Below, piece by piece: positions 1 through 7,658 of a DNA stretch of 64,000 nucleotides (the first letter of the stretch is position 1; the number at the start of each line of letters is the position of its first letter). The DNA is from Marinobacter orientalis (lineage in GTDB: Bacteria > Pseudomonadota > Gammaproteobacteria > Pseudomonadales > Oleiphilaceae): assembly GCF_004792665.1 (NCBI RefSeq), contig NZ_SRZX01000008.1, forward strand, positions 55,999-119,998. Direction: 5' to 3'. The translations under genes and the position numbers were made by a program. Below the pieces are notes generated by a model. That model had not been told where the DNA came from. It saw only the letters and a list, made by a program, of their open reading frames with translations, and did no database searches.

Positions 1-610
1 CCACATAAAAAATCAGTACGGCACCGGCATATGCAGTTTTAACGCCGAGACGATCTGCACGAAACAGATAAACCATTGCTGACAGCGAAAGGGCGCTCAG
101 GATTGCCATCAGATTGGGCTGCCCCATGGGCCCCATCAATCGACTTCCATCCTCGGTTATTAATGGAATAAAAGTACCGAGCACTCCATAAAACCTTAAC
201 AAACCAAAAAATGCTGACAGGAGAAAAACAGCAATCAGGAACAGCGCAAGATTATGGGCAATAAATTGTGGCCCGTAGGTGCGGGCAAGCGACGCAATGG
301 CTATGGCGATCATTGTGCAAAACAGGAAAACCAGAGAATACCAGTTAAATGACAGGTCTACGCCTGGTGCAGAAGCCAGGTCGGTTAAAATCAAAGCGCC
401 CGCAAAAAGGGGTAAAAAAACCAGGAAGAAGGGAAATGCCATTTTTATGCTTCTGTTGTAGAGCACAAAAAAAACCAGGGCGACGGCGGCGATGAACGCA
501 AAAAAATCTCGAGACTCATCCTGGAAAGGATAAAGCCCCACAGGAAAGACAAAAGCCAGAACGAGAAACGACAAACACACAAATATAAACGAGGCTATCG
601 TTCTGTTCAT
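1..610 (-). CDS. Partial O-antigen ligase/polymerase-like membrane protein, probable pilin oligosaccharyltransferase
   Basis: Translation on the minus strand from ATG 610 (AAGGAC ribosome site just upstream) stays open to the window edge, giving the first 203 residues of a longer protein. It is a chain of hydrophobic segments (about residues 4-26, 38-50, 57-75, 88-108, 115-135) typical of the Wzy/WaaL/PglL superfamily. The motif GPMGQPNLMA resembles the GQPN signature near the first large periplasmic loop of PglL-type O-oligosaccharyltransferases. It lies directly downstream of pilA, where TfpO/PglL enzymes that glycosylate pilin are often found. A role in pilin glycosylation is inferred from that position; the catalytic C-terminal half is outside the window. 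Confidence 0.7.
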   Translation of the reverse strand, partial: MNRTIASFIFVCLSFLVLAFVFPVGLYPFQDESRDFFAFIAAVALVFFVLYNRSIKMAFPFFLVFLPLFAGALILTDLASAPGVDLSFNWYSLVFLFCTMIAIAIASLARTYGPQFIAHNLALFLIAVFLLSAFFGLLRFYGVLGTFIPLITEDGSRLMGPMGQPNLMAILSALSLSAMVYLFRADRLGVKTAYAGAVLIFYV

Positions 611-638
611 TATTCTGTCCTTATTTACCTTTAAAAAT

Positions 639-665
639 AAAAGAGGGGCTTGAAGCCCCTCTTTT
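639..665 (-). terminator. Rho-independent terminator of pilA
   Basis: A 12-bp perfect inverted repeat (AAAAGAGGGGCT, 3-nt loop, AGCCCCTCTTTT) lies 33 bp beyond the pilA stop. On the minus strand it is followed by a T-rich run. It separates pilA from the membrane-protein gene downstream, so pilin mRNA probably ends here and the downstream gene is read through weakly or has its own promoter. Confidence 0.85.
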
Positions 666-697
666 ATAACGATTACTGCTGTCAGATTATCGACTTA

Positions 698-1147
698 TCA
701 CTGACAACCGGCCGGAATAAAGCCTGCATCCCAAGCCGTTGCACCATTCGCGGCTACTGTACAGGTCCATAAGCCCTCTGCATCTCGCGCGATAGTGATA
801 GTTGCGCCAGCAATCCCGGTGGCAGCATTCTCACCCATGGTCGCGACCAGGTTACCAATGCCACCCGGGAAGTCCGCTTGATCACCAGGAGCTTCCGTTG
901 TCAGGTTTGAGCCAGTGAAGCCGAAGTCCCCATAAGTGTTGGTAGTAACACCGCGCGACAGGCGCTCTTCAACAGCAGTCTTCAGGGCGGAAATTTCGCC
1001 GTAGGCGCGGGTAACCTGGGTGCGTGCGATGTAATCCTGGTATTGCGGAATGGCGATGGCTGCCAGAATACCGATGATCGCAACAACGATCATCAGTTCG
1101 ATCAGAGTAAAACCTTTCTGGGCGTGATTGACTCGTATGCTTTTCAT
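698..1147 (-). CDS. pilA: Type IV major pilin PilA
   Basis: Prepilin of 149 residues. The leader [12 protein letters not shown] is followed by the processing and assembly segment [20 protein letters not shown], with Phe at +1 and Glu at +5 of the mature protein. A C-terminal cysteine pair (TCTV...AGCQ) would close the usual disulfide loop. The start at 1147 fits a GAGG ribosome site; the upstream in-frame ATG at 1231 lies at about the predicted transcription start of the sigma-54 promoter and is unlikely. PilD (4706-5581) should cut and methylate it, and PilB/PilC polymerise it. The protein ends in Gln, so it lacks the C-terminal Ser that Pseudomonas TfpO modifies. Confidence 0.95.
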   Translation of the reverse strand: MKSIRVNHAQKGFTLIELMIVVAIIGILAAIAIPQYQDYIARTQVTRAYGEISALKTAVEERLSRGVTTNTYGDFGFTGSNLTTEAPGDQADFPGGIGNLVATMGENAATGIAGATITIARDAEGLWTCTVAANGATAWDAGFIPAGCQ

Positions 1148-1239
1148 TTTTCGACCTCTGTGTTTGTCGTTTTTTTCACCATGGCTTCGGGACCGCTGGA
1201 GCTTTGCCCCGCAATCGGTTTGAGCCTGCACCGACGGAA

Positions 1240-1255
1240 GCAGACATCATGCCAA
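1240..1255 (-). promoter_or_regulatory. Sigma-54 (-24/-12) promoter for pilA
   Basis: Reading the minus strand, TTGGCATGATGTCTGC matches the sigma-54 consensus TGGCAC-N5-TTGCW, with the invariant GG and GC separated by exactly 10 nt. Transcription would start near 1228, leaving a leader of about 80 nt before the pilA ATG at 1147. pilA genes are classically RpoN/PilR dependent, and rpoN itself is at 36131-37663. Confidence 0.85.
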
Positions 1256-1306
1256 CTGCTACGGGCTGTTACAAACCTGTTTTTTATCAGGGTACTGGAT
1301 GCGCTG

Positions 1307-1380
1307 TGTGACACATGTCACAACCAATTTTTATTGCAAAACAACGTCAATTGTCGTCAGTGAGTGACACTATTGGTCAC
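1307..1380 (-). promoter_or_regulatory. Candidate activator sites (TGAC palindromes) upstream of pilA
   Basis: Two inverted repeats lie 50-140 bp upstream of the sigma-54 promoter: TGTGAC-N4-GTCACA at 1307-1322 and GTGAC-N7-GTCAC at 1364-1380. PilR-type enhancer-binding proteins bind upstream of pilA at such distances. No PilS/PilR genes are in the window, so assigning these sites to PilR is inference. The rest of 1256-1539 shows no gene; it must also hold the pilB promoter. Confidence 0.45.
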
Positions 1381-1539
1381 CTTTGACCCAACCAGACCGG
1401 ATGCTCATCGGCTGCCCGGATTTGAGCAAGGTCAAGCTTTCCCCTGCATGACTTTCCAAACCCTCGCCATCCATCTAAACTCTGGCTGTTTCACACCTGA
1501 CAAAATTTCAGCAACTTATACGGCATTCTTGAACCCTTT

Positions 1540-3255
1540 ATGGCTACTAACAATTCCAACGTGACGCTGACGGGGCTTGCCCGGCGATTTGTGGAAGACG
1601 GTCTGCTGGACGAAGCAACGGCTAAAGACGCCTTTATTCAGGCTTCCCAGAACAAGATTCCGCTGATCACCTACCTTGTCCAGAACGACCTGGCAAACAG
1701 TGGTGGACTGGCCTTCTCCGCCGCCATGGAGTTCGGGGTGTCGGTGCTGGACCTCAGCTCTTTTCTCCCGGAAATGATGCCGGAGAAGGTGGTTGACGAG
1801 AAACTGATCCGCAAACACCACGCGCTTCCTCTCTATAAGCGGGGAAACCGGCTGTTTATTGCGGTGTCTGACCCCACCAATATCCAGGCGCTGGACGAGA
1901 TCAAGTTCAATACCGGCCTGAGCACCGATGCCGTTCTGGTCGACGAGGCCAAGCTCAGCACTGCCATTGATAAATATCTTGAGTCCCAGGACAGTACCAT
2001 GGGCGACCTGGATGATGCTGATCTGGAAGGTGTGGAGACAGAAGGTGGTGACCGGGACGAGGATGCAGTTGTTGCTGCCACGGATGTCGACGATGCACCA
2101 ATCGTCAAATATGTAAACAAGATGCTTCTTGATGCCATCCGCGGTGGTGCTTCCGACGTTCACTTCGAGCCTTACGAAAAGACCTACCGGGTGCGTTACC
2201 GGACTGATGGCATCCTCAAGGAAATGTCCCGCCCTTCCATCAAGCTGGCACCAAAGATTTCGGCCCGTATAAAAATCATGTCGCAGTTGGACATCTCGGA
2301 ACGCCGGGTGCCTCAGGATGGCCGTATCAAGATGAAGCTGTCCAAAACCAAGGCCATCGACTTCCGGGTAAACACCCTGCCCACACTCTGGGGTGAGAAG
2401 ATCGTTCTGCGGATTCTGGACCCGAGCCAGGCCAAAATGGGCATTGACGCACTGGGCTACGAGGAAGAACAGAAGAAGCTGTTCATGGATGCCTTGGAGC
2501 AGCCTCAGGGAATGATTCTGGTTACCGGGCCCACGGGTTCCGGCAAAACCGTCTCGCTGTACACAGGCCTTAACATTCTGAACACACCAGAGCGCAACAT
2601 TTCCACAGCGGAAGACCCGGCCGAGATCAACCTGGAGGGTGTCAATCAGGTCAACGTCAACAACCGGGTGGGCCTGGGTTTTGCAGAAGCGCTGCGAGCG
2701 TTCCTGCGGCAGGACCCGGATATAATCATGGTGGGTGAGATCCGGGATCTGGAAACCGCCAATATCGCCATCAAGGCGGCGCAAACCGGCCACATGGTGC
2801 TTTCCACCCTGCACACCAACAGTGCTGCGGAAACGCTGACCCGGATGATGAATATGGGTGTGCCGGCATTCAACATCGCTACATCCGTGAGCCTGATCAT
2901 TGCCCAGCGTCTGGGCCGGCGGCTGTGCAACTCCTGTAAAAAATCAATTGATGTCCCCAAGGATGTGCTTTTAGCGGAAGGGTTCACACAGGAACAAATT
3001 GATACAGGGTTCACGTTGTACCGCCCCAAGGGCTGTGATAAATGCAATGGAGGATATAAAGGCCGCGTCGGTATTTACGAGGTGGTCAAGATTACCGAGG
3101 AGCTGGCGAGCATGATTATGGAGGAGGCCAGCTCCATCAAAATTGCAAAGCAGGCACAGGCCGAAGGCTTCCCGAATCTCCGCCAGTCTGCTCTCAAAAA
3201 GGTGATTGAGGGTGTGACCAGCCTTGAGGAAGCCAACCGCGTGACGAAGGATTAA
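1540..3255 (+). CDS. pilB: Type IV pilus assembly ATPase PilB
   Basis: Hexameric cytoplasmic ATPase that drives pilus extension. The 571 residues carry an N-terminal MshEN/GSPII_E domain (about 1-145), an acidic linker (150-185), then the GspE core with Walker A GPTGSGKT (330-337), Walker B ending in GE (399-400) and the His-box region TLHTNSAAET. A zinc-binding tetracysteine (C463, C466, C499, C502) is typical of PilB and absent from the retraction ATPase PilT. It reads divergently from pilA and is followed 2 bp later by pilC. No strong ribosome site precedes ATG 1540. Confidence 0.97.
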   Translation: MATNNSNVTLTGLARRFVEDGLLDEATAKDAFIQASQNKIPLITYLVQNDLANSGGLAFSAAMEFGVSVLDLSSFLPEMMPEKVVDEKLIRKHHALPLYKRGNRLFIAVSDPTNIQALDEIKFNTGLSTDAVLVDEAKLSTAIDKYLESQDSTMGDLDDADLEGVETEGGDRDEDAVVAATDVDDAPIVKYVNKMLLDAIRGGASDVHFEPYEKTYRVRYRTDGILKEMSRPSIKLAPKISARIKIMSQLDISERRVPQDGRIKMKLSKTKAIDFRVNTLPTLWGEKIVLRILDPSQAKMGIDALGYEEEQKKLFMDALEQPQGMILVTGPTGSGKTVSLYTGLNILNTPERNISTAEDPAEINLEGVNQVNVNNRVGLGFAEALRAFLRQDPDIIMVGEIRDLETANIAIKAAQTGHMVLSTLHTNSAAETLTRMMNMGVPAFNIATSVSLIIAQRLGRRLCNSCKKSIDVPKDVLLAEGFTQEQIDTGFTLYRPKGCDKCNGGYKGRVGIYEVVKITEELASMIMEEASSIKIAKQAQAEGFPNLRQSALKKVIEGVTSLEEANRVTKD

Positions 3256-3257
3256 AC

Positions 3258-4478
3258 ATGGCAGAAAATGCAGAAAAACTTCAGGCGTTCGTCTGGGAAG
3301 GTAAAGACCGCAAGGGCAACAAGTCCAAGGGCGAGCTTAACGGCACGAACCTCGCTCTGGTAAAAGCCCAGTTGCGCAAACAGGGCATCATCCCGGACAA
3401 GGTCAAGAAAAAGCCCAAGCCGTTGTTTGGTGGCAGCAAGAAAATCACGCCGTTTGAAATTGCCATGCTGACCCGCCAGCTGGCAACGATGATGAAAGCC
3501 GGCGTGCCACTTGTGCAAAGCTTTGACATTGTCGCCGATGGCCTGGAGAACAGAGGCTTACAGGAGCTTGTGGTCAATATCCGGAATGACATTTCCTCGG
3601 GTACCAGCTTCGCTGCCGCATTGCGGAAACACCCGAAGCATTTCGACGATCTTTATTGCAATCTGGTGGACTCCGGTGAAAAAGCAGGTGCACTCGAGCA
3701 GATGCTCGACCGTATCGCGCTTTACCTTGAAAAAACCGAGATTCTCAAAAAGAAAGTAAAAAAGGCAATGACGTACCCCATTGCGGTAATAATCGTTGCC
3801 ATCGTCGTCACCGCTATTTTGCTGGTAAAAGTTGTTCCCCAGTTCGAAAGCCTTTTCCAGGGTTTCGGTGCCGAACTTCCTGTTTTTACTCAAATGGTTG
3901 TGAGGCTATCTGAATGGATGCAAACCTGGTGGTTTATTGTGCTTCTTGGAATCGTTGGCACGATATTTCTGTTCAAGGAAGCGGTTCGCCGGTCACAAAA
4001 GTTTTCAGACCTTGTGGATAAATGGGTGCTCAAAGTTCCAGTTGCCGGTGAAATTCTGGACAAATCTGCAGTGGCCAAATTCGGCCGGGTGCTTTCCACG
4101 ACCTTCGCAGCAGGTGTGCCTCTTGTAGATGCACTCGATTCGGTTGCCGGCGCTACCGGCAATGCCGTTTACCGGGATGCGATTCTCCGAATTAAAAGCG
4201 ATGTTTCAAGCGGTACGCAACTGCAGGCATCGATGCGTCAGCAGGATATCTTTCCTGTAATGGCGGTGCAGCTGACGGCTATCGGCGAGGAGTCCGGTAA
4301 TCTGGATGAAATGCTGGAGAAAGTAGCCGTACATTATGAGGCAGTGGTTGATGACATGGTGGACAACCTGACCGCACTGATGGAGCCGATGATTATGGCT
4401 GTATTGGGCGTGCTTGTGGGTGGCTTGATTGTTGCAATGTACCTGCCGATATTCCAGATGGGGCAGGTTGTGGGTTGA
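3258..4478 (+). CDS. pilC: Type IV pilus inner-membrane platform protein PilC
   Basis: Polytopic T2SF/GspF-family protein of 406 residues that couples PilB to pilin polymerisation. Two T2SF repeats are visible (about 75-195 and 275-400), each starting with an LTRQLATMMKAG- or FGRVLSTTFAAG-like segment. Membrane helices lie near 175-195, 225-245 and 380-400. It starts 2 bp after the pilB stop and is surely cotranscribed. The usual conserved motif VGEESGxLxxML appears as IGEESGNLDEML. The gene is followed by a 227-bp REP-rich gap before pilD. Confidence 0.97.
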   Translation: MAENAEKLQAFVWEGKDRKGNKSKGELNGTNLALVKAQLRKQGIIPDKVKKKPKPLFGGSKKITPFEIAMLTRQLATMMKAGVPLVQSFDIVADGLENRGLQELVVNIRNDISSGTSFAAALRKHPKHFDDLYCNLVDSGEKAGALEQMLDRIALYLEKTEILKKKVKKAMTYPIAVIIVAIVVTAILLVKVVPQFESLFQGFGAELPVFTQMVVRLSEWMQTWWFIVLLGIVGTIFLFKEAVRRSQKFSDLVDKWVLKVPVAGEILDKSAVAKFGRVLSTTFAAGVPLVDALDSVAGATGNAVYRDAILRIKSDVSSGTQLQASMRQQDIFPVMAVQLTAIGEESGNLDEMLEKVAVHYEAVVDDMVDNLTALMEPMIMAVLGVLVGGLIVAMYLPIFQMGQVVG

Positions 4479-4524
4479 TTTTTGGTTTGGGGGTGGTTTT
4501 AGGTTGGTTGTCGGATTGTGGGGT

Positions 4525-4634
4525 GGTCGGATTACGGCCCTGTTGTCGGATTACGGCCCGTTGGGCCTAATCCGACCTACGATTGCGACTCCCTGGCCCG
4601 CGTAGGTTGGATTAGGCGAAGCCGTAATCCAACA
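4525..4634. repeat. REP-like family A cluster between pilC and pilD
   Basis: Contains a partial unit (4525-4540), a full unit TGTCGGATTACGG...CCTAATCCGACCTAC (4544-4580) and an oppositely oriented unit GTAGGTTGGATTAGG...CCGTAATCCAACA (4602-4634). Each unit is an imperfect palindrome. Outside them GTTGTCGG (4507-4514) and GGGGTGG (4520-4526) can pair in nested order with CCACCCC (4638-4644) and CCGACAAC (4664-4671), so almost the whole pilC-pilD gap could form one extended hairpin. Confidence 0.85.
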
Positions 4635-4705
4635 ACCCCACCCCACCAACAACCCAACCCAACCCGACAACAAACCCTCTAAACACTCCCCGAACCGGAC
4701 AAGCA

Positions 4706-5581
4706 ATGCCAAATCTAGCCCCACTCCTCGACACCCCCTGGCTTCTCTACACTGCGGTTACCCTCTTTTCCCTCTGCATCGGCAGCTTCCTCAATGTGGT
4801 CATCCTTCGCCTTCCGAAGATGATGCAGCAGGACTGGCGCTGCCAGTGTGAGGACTTTCTGGAGCTTCCTGAGGAGCAGCGGAAGGAGGATGAGCAGATC
4901 ACGCTTTCAAAACCTGCTTCCACCTGCCCTTCCTGTGGCCACAGGATTCGTGCCTGGGAGAATATTCCGGTGGTCAGTTACCTGGTGCTTGGTGGCAAGT
5001 GTGCTTCCTGCAAGGCCCGGATTTCGCCGCGTTATCCGATTATCGAGGCGGTGACCGCGCTGTTTTCGGTGGTGACGGTTTTTGTCATGGGGCCGACGGA
5101 GGCGGCGCTGTGGGCGCTGGTGCTGGTGTGGGGGCTGATTGCGCTGACGGTGATCGATTTTGATACCCAGCTGTTGCCGGACAGCATCACCTTGCCATTG
5201 ATGTGGCTGGGGCTGATTCTTAATTATTTCGGGGTGATGACGGATTTTAACAGTGCCTTCTGGGGGGCTGTTGCGGGTTATCTGTCGCTCTGGTCTGTTT
5301 ACTGGTTGTTCAAACTGGTGACCGGCAAGGAAGGCATGGGGCATGGTGATTTCAAGCTGCTGGCGGCGCTTGGGGCCTGGCTGGGATGGCAGTTGTTGCC
5401 GGCGGTGATTTTGTTGTCGTCGGTGGTTGGCGCGGTTGTGGGAATCAGTCTGATGGTGTTCCGCAAGCATGGGCGTGAGGTACCGATTCCGTTTGGGCCG
5501 TATCTGGCGGCGGCGGGGTTGCTTTGTTTGTGGTTTGGGGGGGAGATTTTGGCAGTTTGGTATGGGTATTTGGGGGTTTGA
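4706..5581 (+). CDS. pilD: Prepilin peptidase / N-methyltransferase PilD
   Basis: Bifunctional inner-membrane aspartyl protease of 291 residues that removes the prepilin leader and methylates the new N-terminal Phe. Features are an N-terminal helix with GSFLNVVILRLP (26-37), the cytosolic zinc-ribbon loop with CPSC (74-77) and CASC (99-102), and the catalytic aspartates in VIDFDTQLLPD (D151/D153) and GMGHGDFKLL (D215). Eight or so membrane helices fill the rest. It is the third gene of the pilBCD block, but REP repeats on both sides may partly uncouple its transcript. Confidence 0.96.
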   Translation: MPNLAPLLDTPWLLYTAVTLFSLCIGSFLNVVILRLPKMMQQDWRCQCEDFLELPEEQRKEDEQITLSKPASTCPSCGHRIRAWENIPVVSYLVLGGKCASCKARISPRYPIIEAVTALFSVVTVFVMGPTEAALWALVLVWGLIALTVIDFDTQLLPDSITLPLMWLGLILNYFGVMTDFNSAFWGAVAGYLSLWSVYWLFKLVTGKEGMGHGDFKLLAALGAWLGWQLLPAVILLSSVVGAVVGISLMVFRKHGREVPIPFGPYLAAAGLLCLWFGGEILAVWYGYLGV

Positions 5582-5594
5582 GCTCTGGTTTGGT

Positions 5595-5749
5595 TGTCGG
5601 ATTACGCTTCGCTAATCCGACCTACCGCTATGGGTCAGGTGACAACGTAGGTCGGATTAGGCCCGAAGGGCCGTAATCCGACAATCCCATTCAAATCCCG
5701 GCCCCATGCCTAACCCGTAGGTCGGATTAGGCGAAGCCGTAATCCGACA
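5595..5749. repeat. Three REP-like family A units between pilD and coaE
   Basis: Units at 5595-5625 (TGTCGG to CCTAC orientation), 5647-5683 and 5717-5749 (both GTAGG to GACA orientation). The palindrome centres differ (CGCTTCGC, GGCCCGAAGGGCC, GGCGAAGCC), but each remains self-complementary. They fill most of the 195-bp gap between pilD and coaE. Confidence 0.88.
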
Positions 5750-5776
5750 AAATATGGTTCCTTTTTGGGAGGTTGA

Positions 5777-6379
5777 ATGGCTGTCGTTGGACTCACCGGC
5801 GGAATCGGCTCCGGCAAATCCACCGTGGCGCGGATGTTCGGCGCCCTTGGCGTACACTGGGTGGATGCCGACGACGTTGCCCGGGAGGTTGTTGAGCCTG
5901 GTACGCCGGCGCTGGAGCGGATTGCGGAGCATTTTGGGCGTGATATCCTGCTGCCGGATGGCGGGCTGGACCGGGGGGCGTTGCGCAGGGTTGTGTTTGA
6001 CGCGCCGGAGGAGCGGGCGTGGCTGGAGTGGCTGTTGCATCCGGTGATTCGTGAGGAACTGGTGCGGCAGCTGCACCCGGCGGACTATGCCCTGCCCTAT
6101 GTGCTGCTGGTGTCGCCGTTGTTGCTGGAGACAGACCAGCATCAGCTGGTGGATAAGGTAGTTGTGGTGGATGTACCGGAGGATGTTCAGATTGAGAGGA
6201 CGATGGCCAGGGATGACAATGCGCAGGATCAGATTCAGCGGATTATTGATGCGCAGATTCCCCGGGATCAGCGGCTACAGCGGGCCGATGAGGTGGTGGA
6301 CAATAACCGGCCCGTTAATGAGGTCGAGCGCCGCGTTGAGCAGCTGCACAGGCAGTTTATGGTGGCCTTTGGTCGCTAG
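5777..6379 (+). CDS. coaE: Dephospho-CoA kinase
   Basis: Phosphorylates the 3'-hydroxyl of the ribose in dephospho-CoA, the last step of coenzyme A synthesis. The 200 residues begin with Walker A GLTGGIGSGKST (about 5-16), then DADDVAREVV (about 31-40) and the LID-region residues LLLETDQHQLVDKVVVV. Length matches the family. A GGGAGG ribosome site lies just before ATG 5777. The pilBCD-coaE-yacG order is common in gammaproteobacteria; here yacG has been moved about 4.5 kb away by three inserted genes. Confidence 0.96.
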   Translation: MAVVGLTGGIGSGKSTVARMFGALGVHWVDADDVAREVVEPGTPALERIAEHFGRDILLPDGGLDRGALRRVVFDAPEERAWLEWLLHPVIREELVRQLHPADYALPYVLLVSPLLLETDQHQLVDKVVVVDVPEDVQIERTMARDDNAQDQIQRIIDAQIPRDQRLQRADEVVDNNRPVNEVERRVEQLHRQFMVAFGR

Positions 6380-7463
6380 CGTTCGCAGTTTCCGCCAGTT
6401 TTTCCGTATAGGCGCTGCCCTGCTGGCAGCGGCACCGGGCATGTCCATGGCACAGGACCGGCCGTTTACCATTGCCGACCCTGCGGCGGAGGATGTGCTG
6501 TCACCAGACAACCTGCCTGCTTCGTTTTTTACCTTTTCCCCCGACGAATTCTGGGCCGAGCCCAGGGATTCCTATTGGCTGGAGTTCAGTAACTGGGTTC
6601 TGACCCAGGAGCGGGGCCACAGCGATCGCGTTCAGGCGCTGGGTGAATGGGCCGACCGTACGCTTTCCGGCAGCAACCAGGCATTGCCGGATAACGAAAG
6701 CTATCTGCGGGTGGGATTTGCCACCGAATCGGAATACGGTGACCCGGCCCAGTTCGAGCCGGAGGCACGGTTCCGGCTGGATATTCCGACAACCGAGGAA
6801 AAACTGCGCCTGGTCATCGAGAGTGAGAGCGATGAGCTGATTCCCCTCTCGGAGCGGCGGCGAAACCGGCAGCTGACGGAGGATGAGCGCAGTGAAACCG
6901 AGGCCACGGGTGCGTTCCGTTACCTGACCATTGTCGGCGATGCGATCAATCTGAGTAATGATGTGGGTGTGCGCCTGCGGCTGCCGCCGGATGCGTTCTG
7001 GCGGGTGAAGGCGGAGAAGGAGTGGCAGCCGGGTGAGGACTGGAAGCTGGCGGTGGAGCAGCGGCTGTATTATTTCCACCAGGATGGCTGGGGTACGCGC
7101 TCGTGGTTTGGTGCGGGGCGGGATCTGGGCAATGGCTGGGATACGTTGCTGTCTTCGGAGGCCGAATGGGTTCACGATGAGCGCAAGTTTGAGCTGTCGC
7201 AGACGGCGAATTTCTACAAGCGGCTGAATAACCGGTCTACCATTAATCCGCGGGTGGGTGTTCTGGGTGAGAGTCAGCCGGGCTGGCGGACGACGTCGGT
7301 GTTTACGGATCTGACGTACCGGTATCGGTTGCACAGTGACTGGCTGTTTGCGGAGGTGATTCCGGCGCTGGAGTTTCCGCGGGATGAGAGCTTCAAGGAT
7401 CGGGCTTCGCTGGTTTTGCGGATAGAGCTGTATTTTTCTGGCAGTATTGAGCGGCCCTATTAG
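6369..7463 (+). CDS. Exported protein of unknown function, probable beta-rich envelope protein
   Basis: I do not recognise this 364-residue family. The best start is TTG 6369, which overlaps the end of coaE by 11 nt and follows GGTGG. It gives a clean signal peptide (MVASVRSFRQFFRIG, then a hydrophobic Ala-rich stretch ending in SMAQ) with mature protein from about residue 32. The next in-frame ATGs (6440, 6446) would remove the signal. The mature part is rich in alternating hydrophobic/polar strands and aromatic residues (LYYFHQDGWGTRSWFG, ending LRIELYFSGSIERPY), which suggests an outer-membrane barrel or periplasmic beta protein. Function is open. Confidence 0.75.
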   Translation: MVASVRSFRQFFRIGAALLAAAPGMSMAQDRPFTIADPAAEDVLSPDNLPASFFTFSPDEFWAEPRDSYWLEFSNWVLTQERGHSDRVQALGEWADRTLSGSNQALPDNESYLRVGFATESEYGDPAQFEPEARFRLDIPTTEEKLRLVIESESDELIPLSERRRNRQLTEDERSETEATGAFRYLTIVGDAINLSNDVGVRLRLPPDAFWRVKAEKEWQPGEDWKLAVEQRLYYFHQDGWGTRSWFGAGRDLGNGWDTLLSSEAEWVHDERKFELSQTANFYKRLNNRSTINPRVGVLGESQPGWRTTSVFTDLTYRYRLHSDWLFAEVIPALEFPRDESFKDRASLVLRIELYFSGSIERPY

Positions 7464-7520
7464 CCGGGCTCCGAGTCTGATTCCGTTGTTTCCTGGCCGA
7501 GCTTCAGTATTTTTCTGGTC

Positions 7521-7634
7521 GAGCTTTGCGGGTAGGGGCTGTGCCGGGACACGCTACGAGCACATCCATGTGCGCTTGACTTCGGCCATCCATGGCCGAA
7601 GACATTCCCGACACAGCCCCTACCCGCAAAGCTC
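7521..7634 (+). repeat. Family B three-way-junction repeat, copy 1
   Basis: Left arm 7521-7549 and right arm 7606-7634 pair over 28 of 29 positions. Between them sit two perfect hairpins: GCACAT-CC-ATGTGC (7560-7573) and CTTCGGCCAT-CC-ATGGCCGAAG (about 7580-7601). The element lies between the unknown exported gene and trmO and may act as a terminator-like structure. The gap 7464-7658 holds nothing else that I can identify. Confidence 0.8.
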
Positions 7635-7658
7635 TAACTTGAGTTGTCTATTGCCTTT

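Noticed and set aside
1040..1363. A 106-codon plus-strand frame overlapping the pilA N-terminus and promoter
   Set aside because: It is antisense to the pilin signal region, crosses the sigma-54 promoter, and has no protein-like composition.
4525..5749. Clustered repeats as a CRISPR array
   Set aside because: Units are palindromic, occur in both orientations and at irregular spacing, and there are no cas genes; they fit REP-like elements instead.
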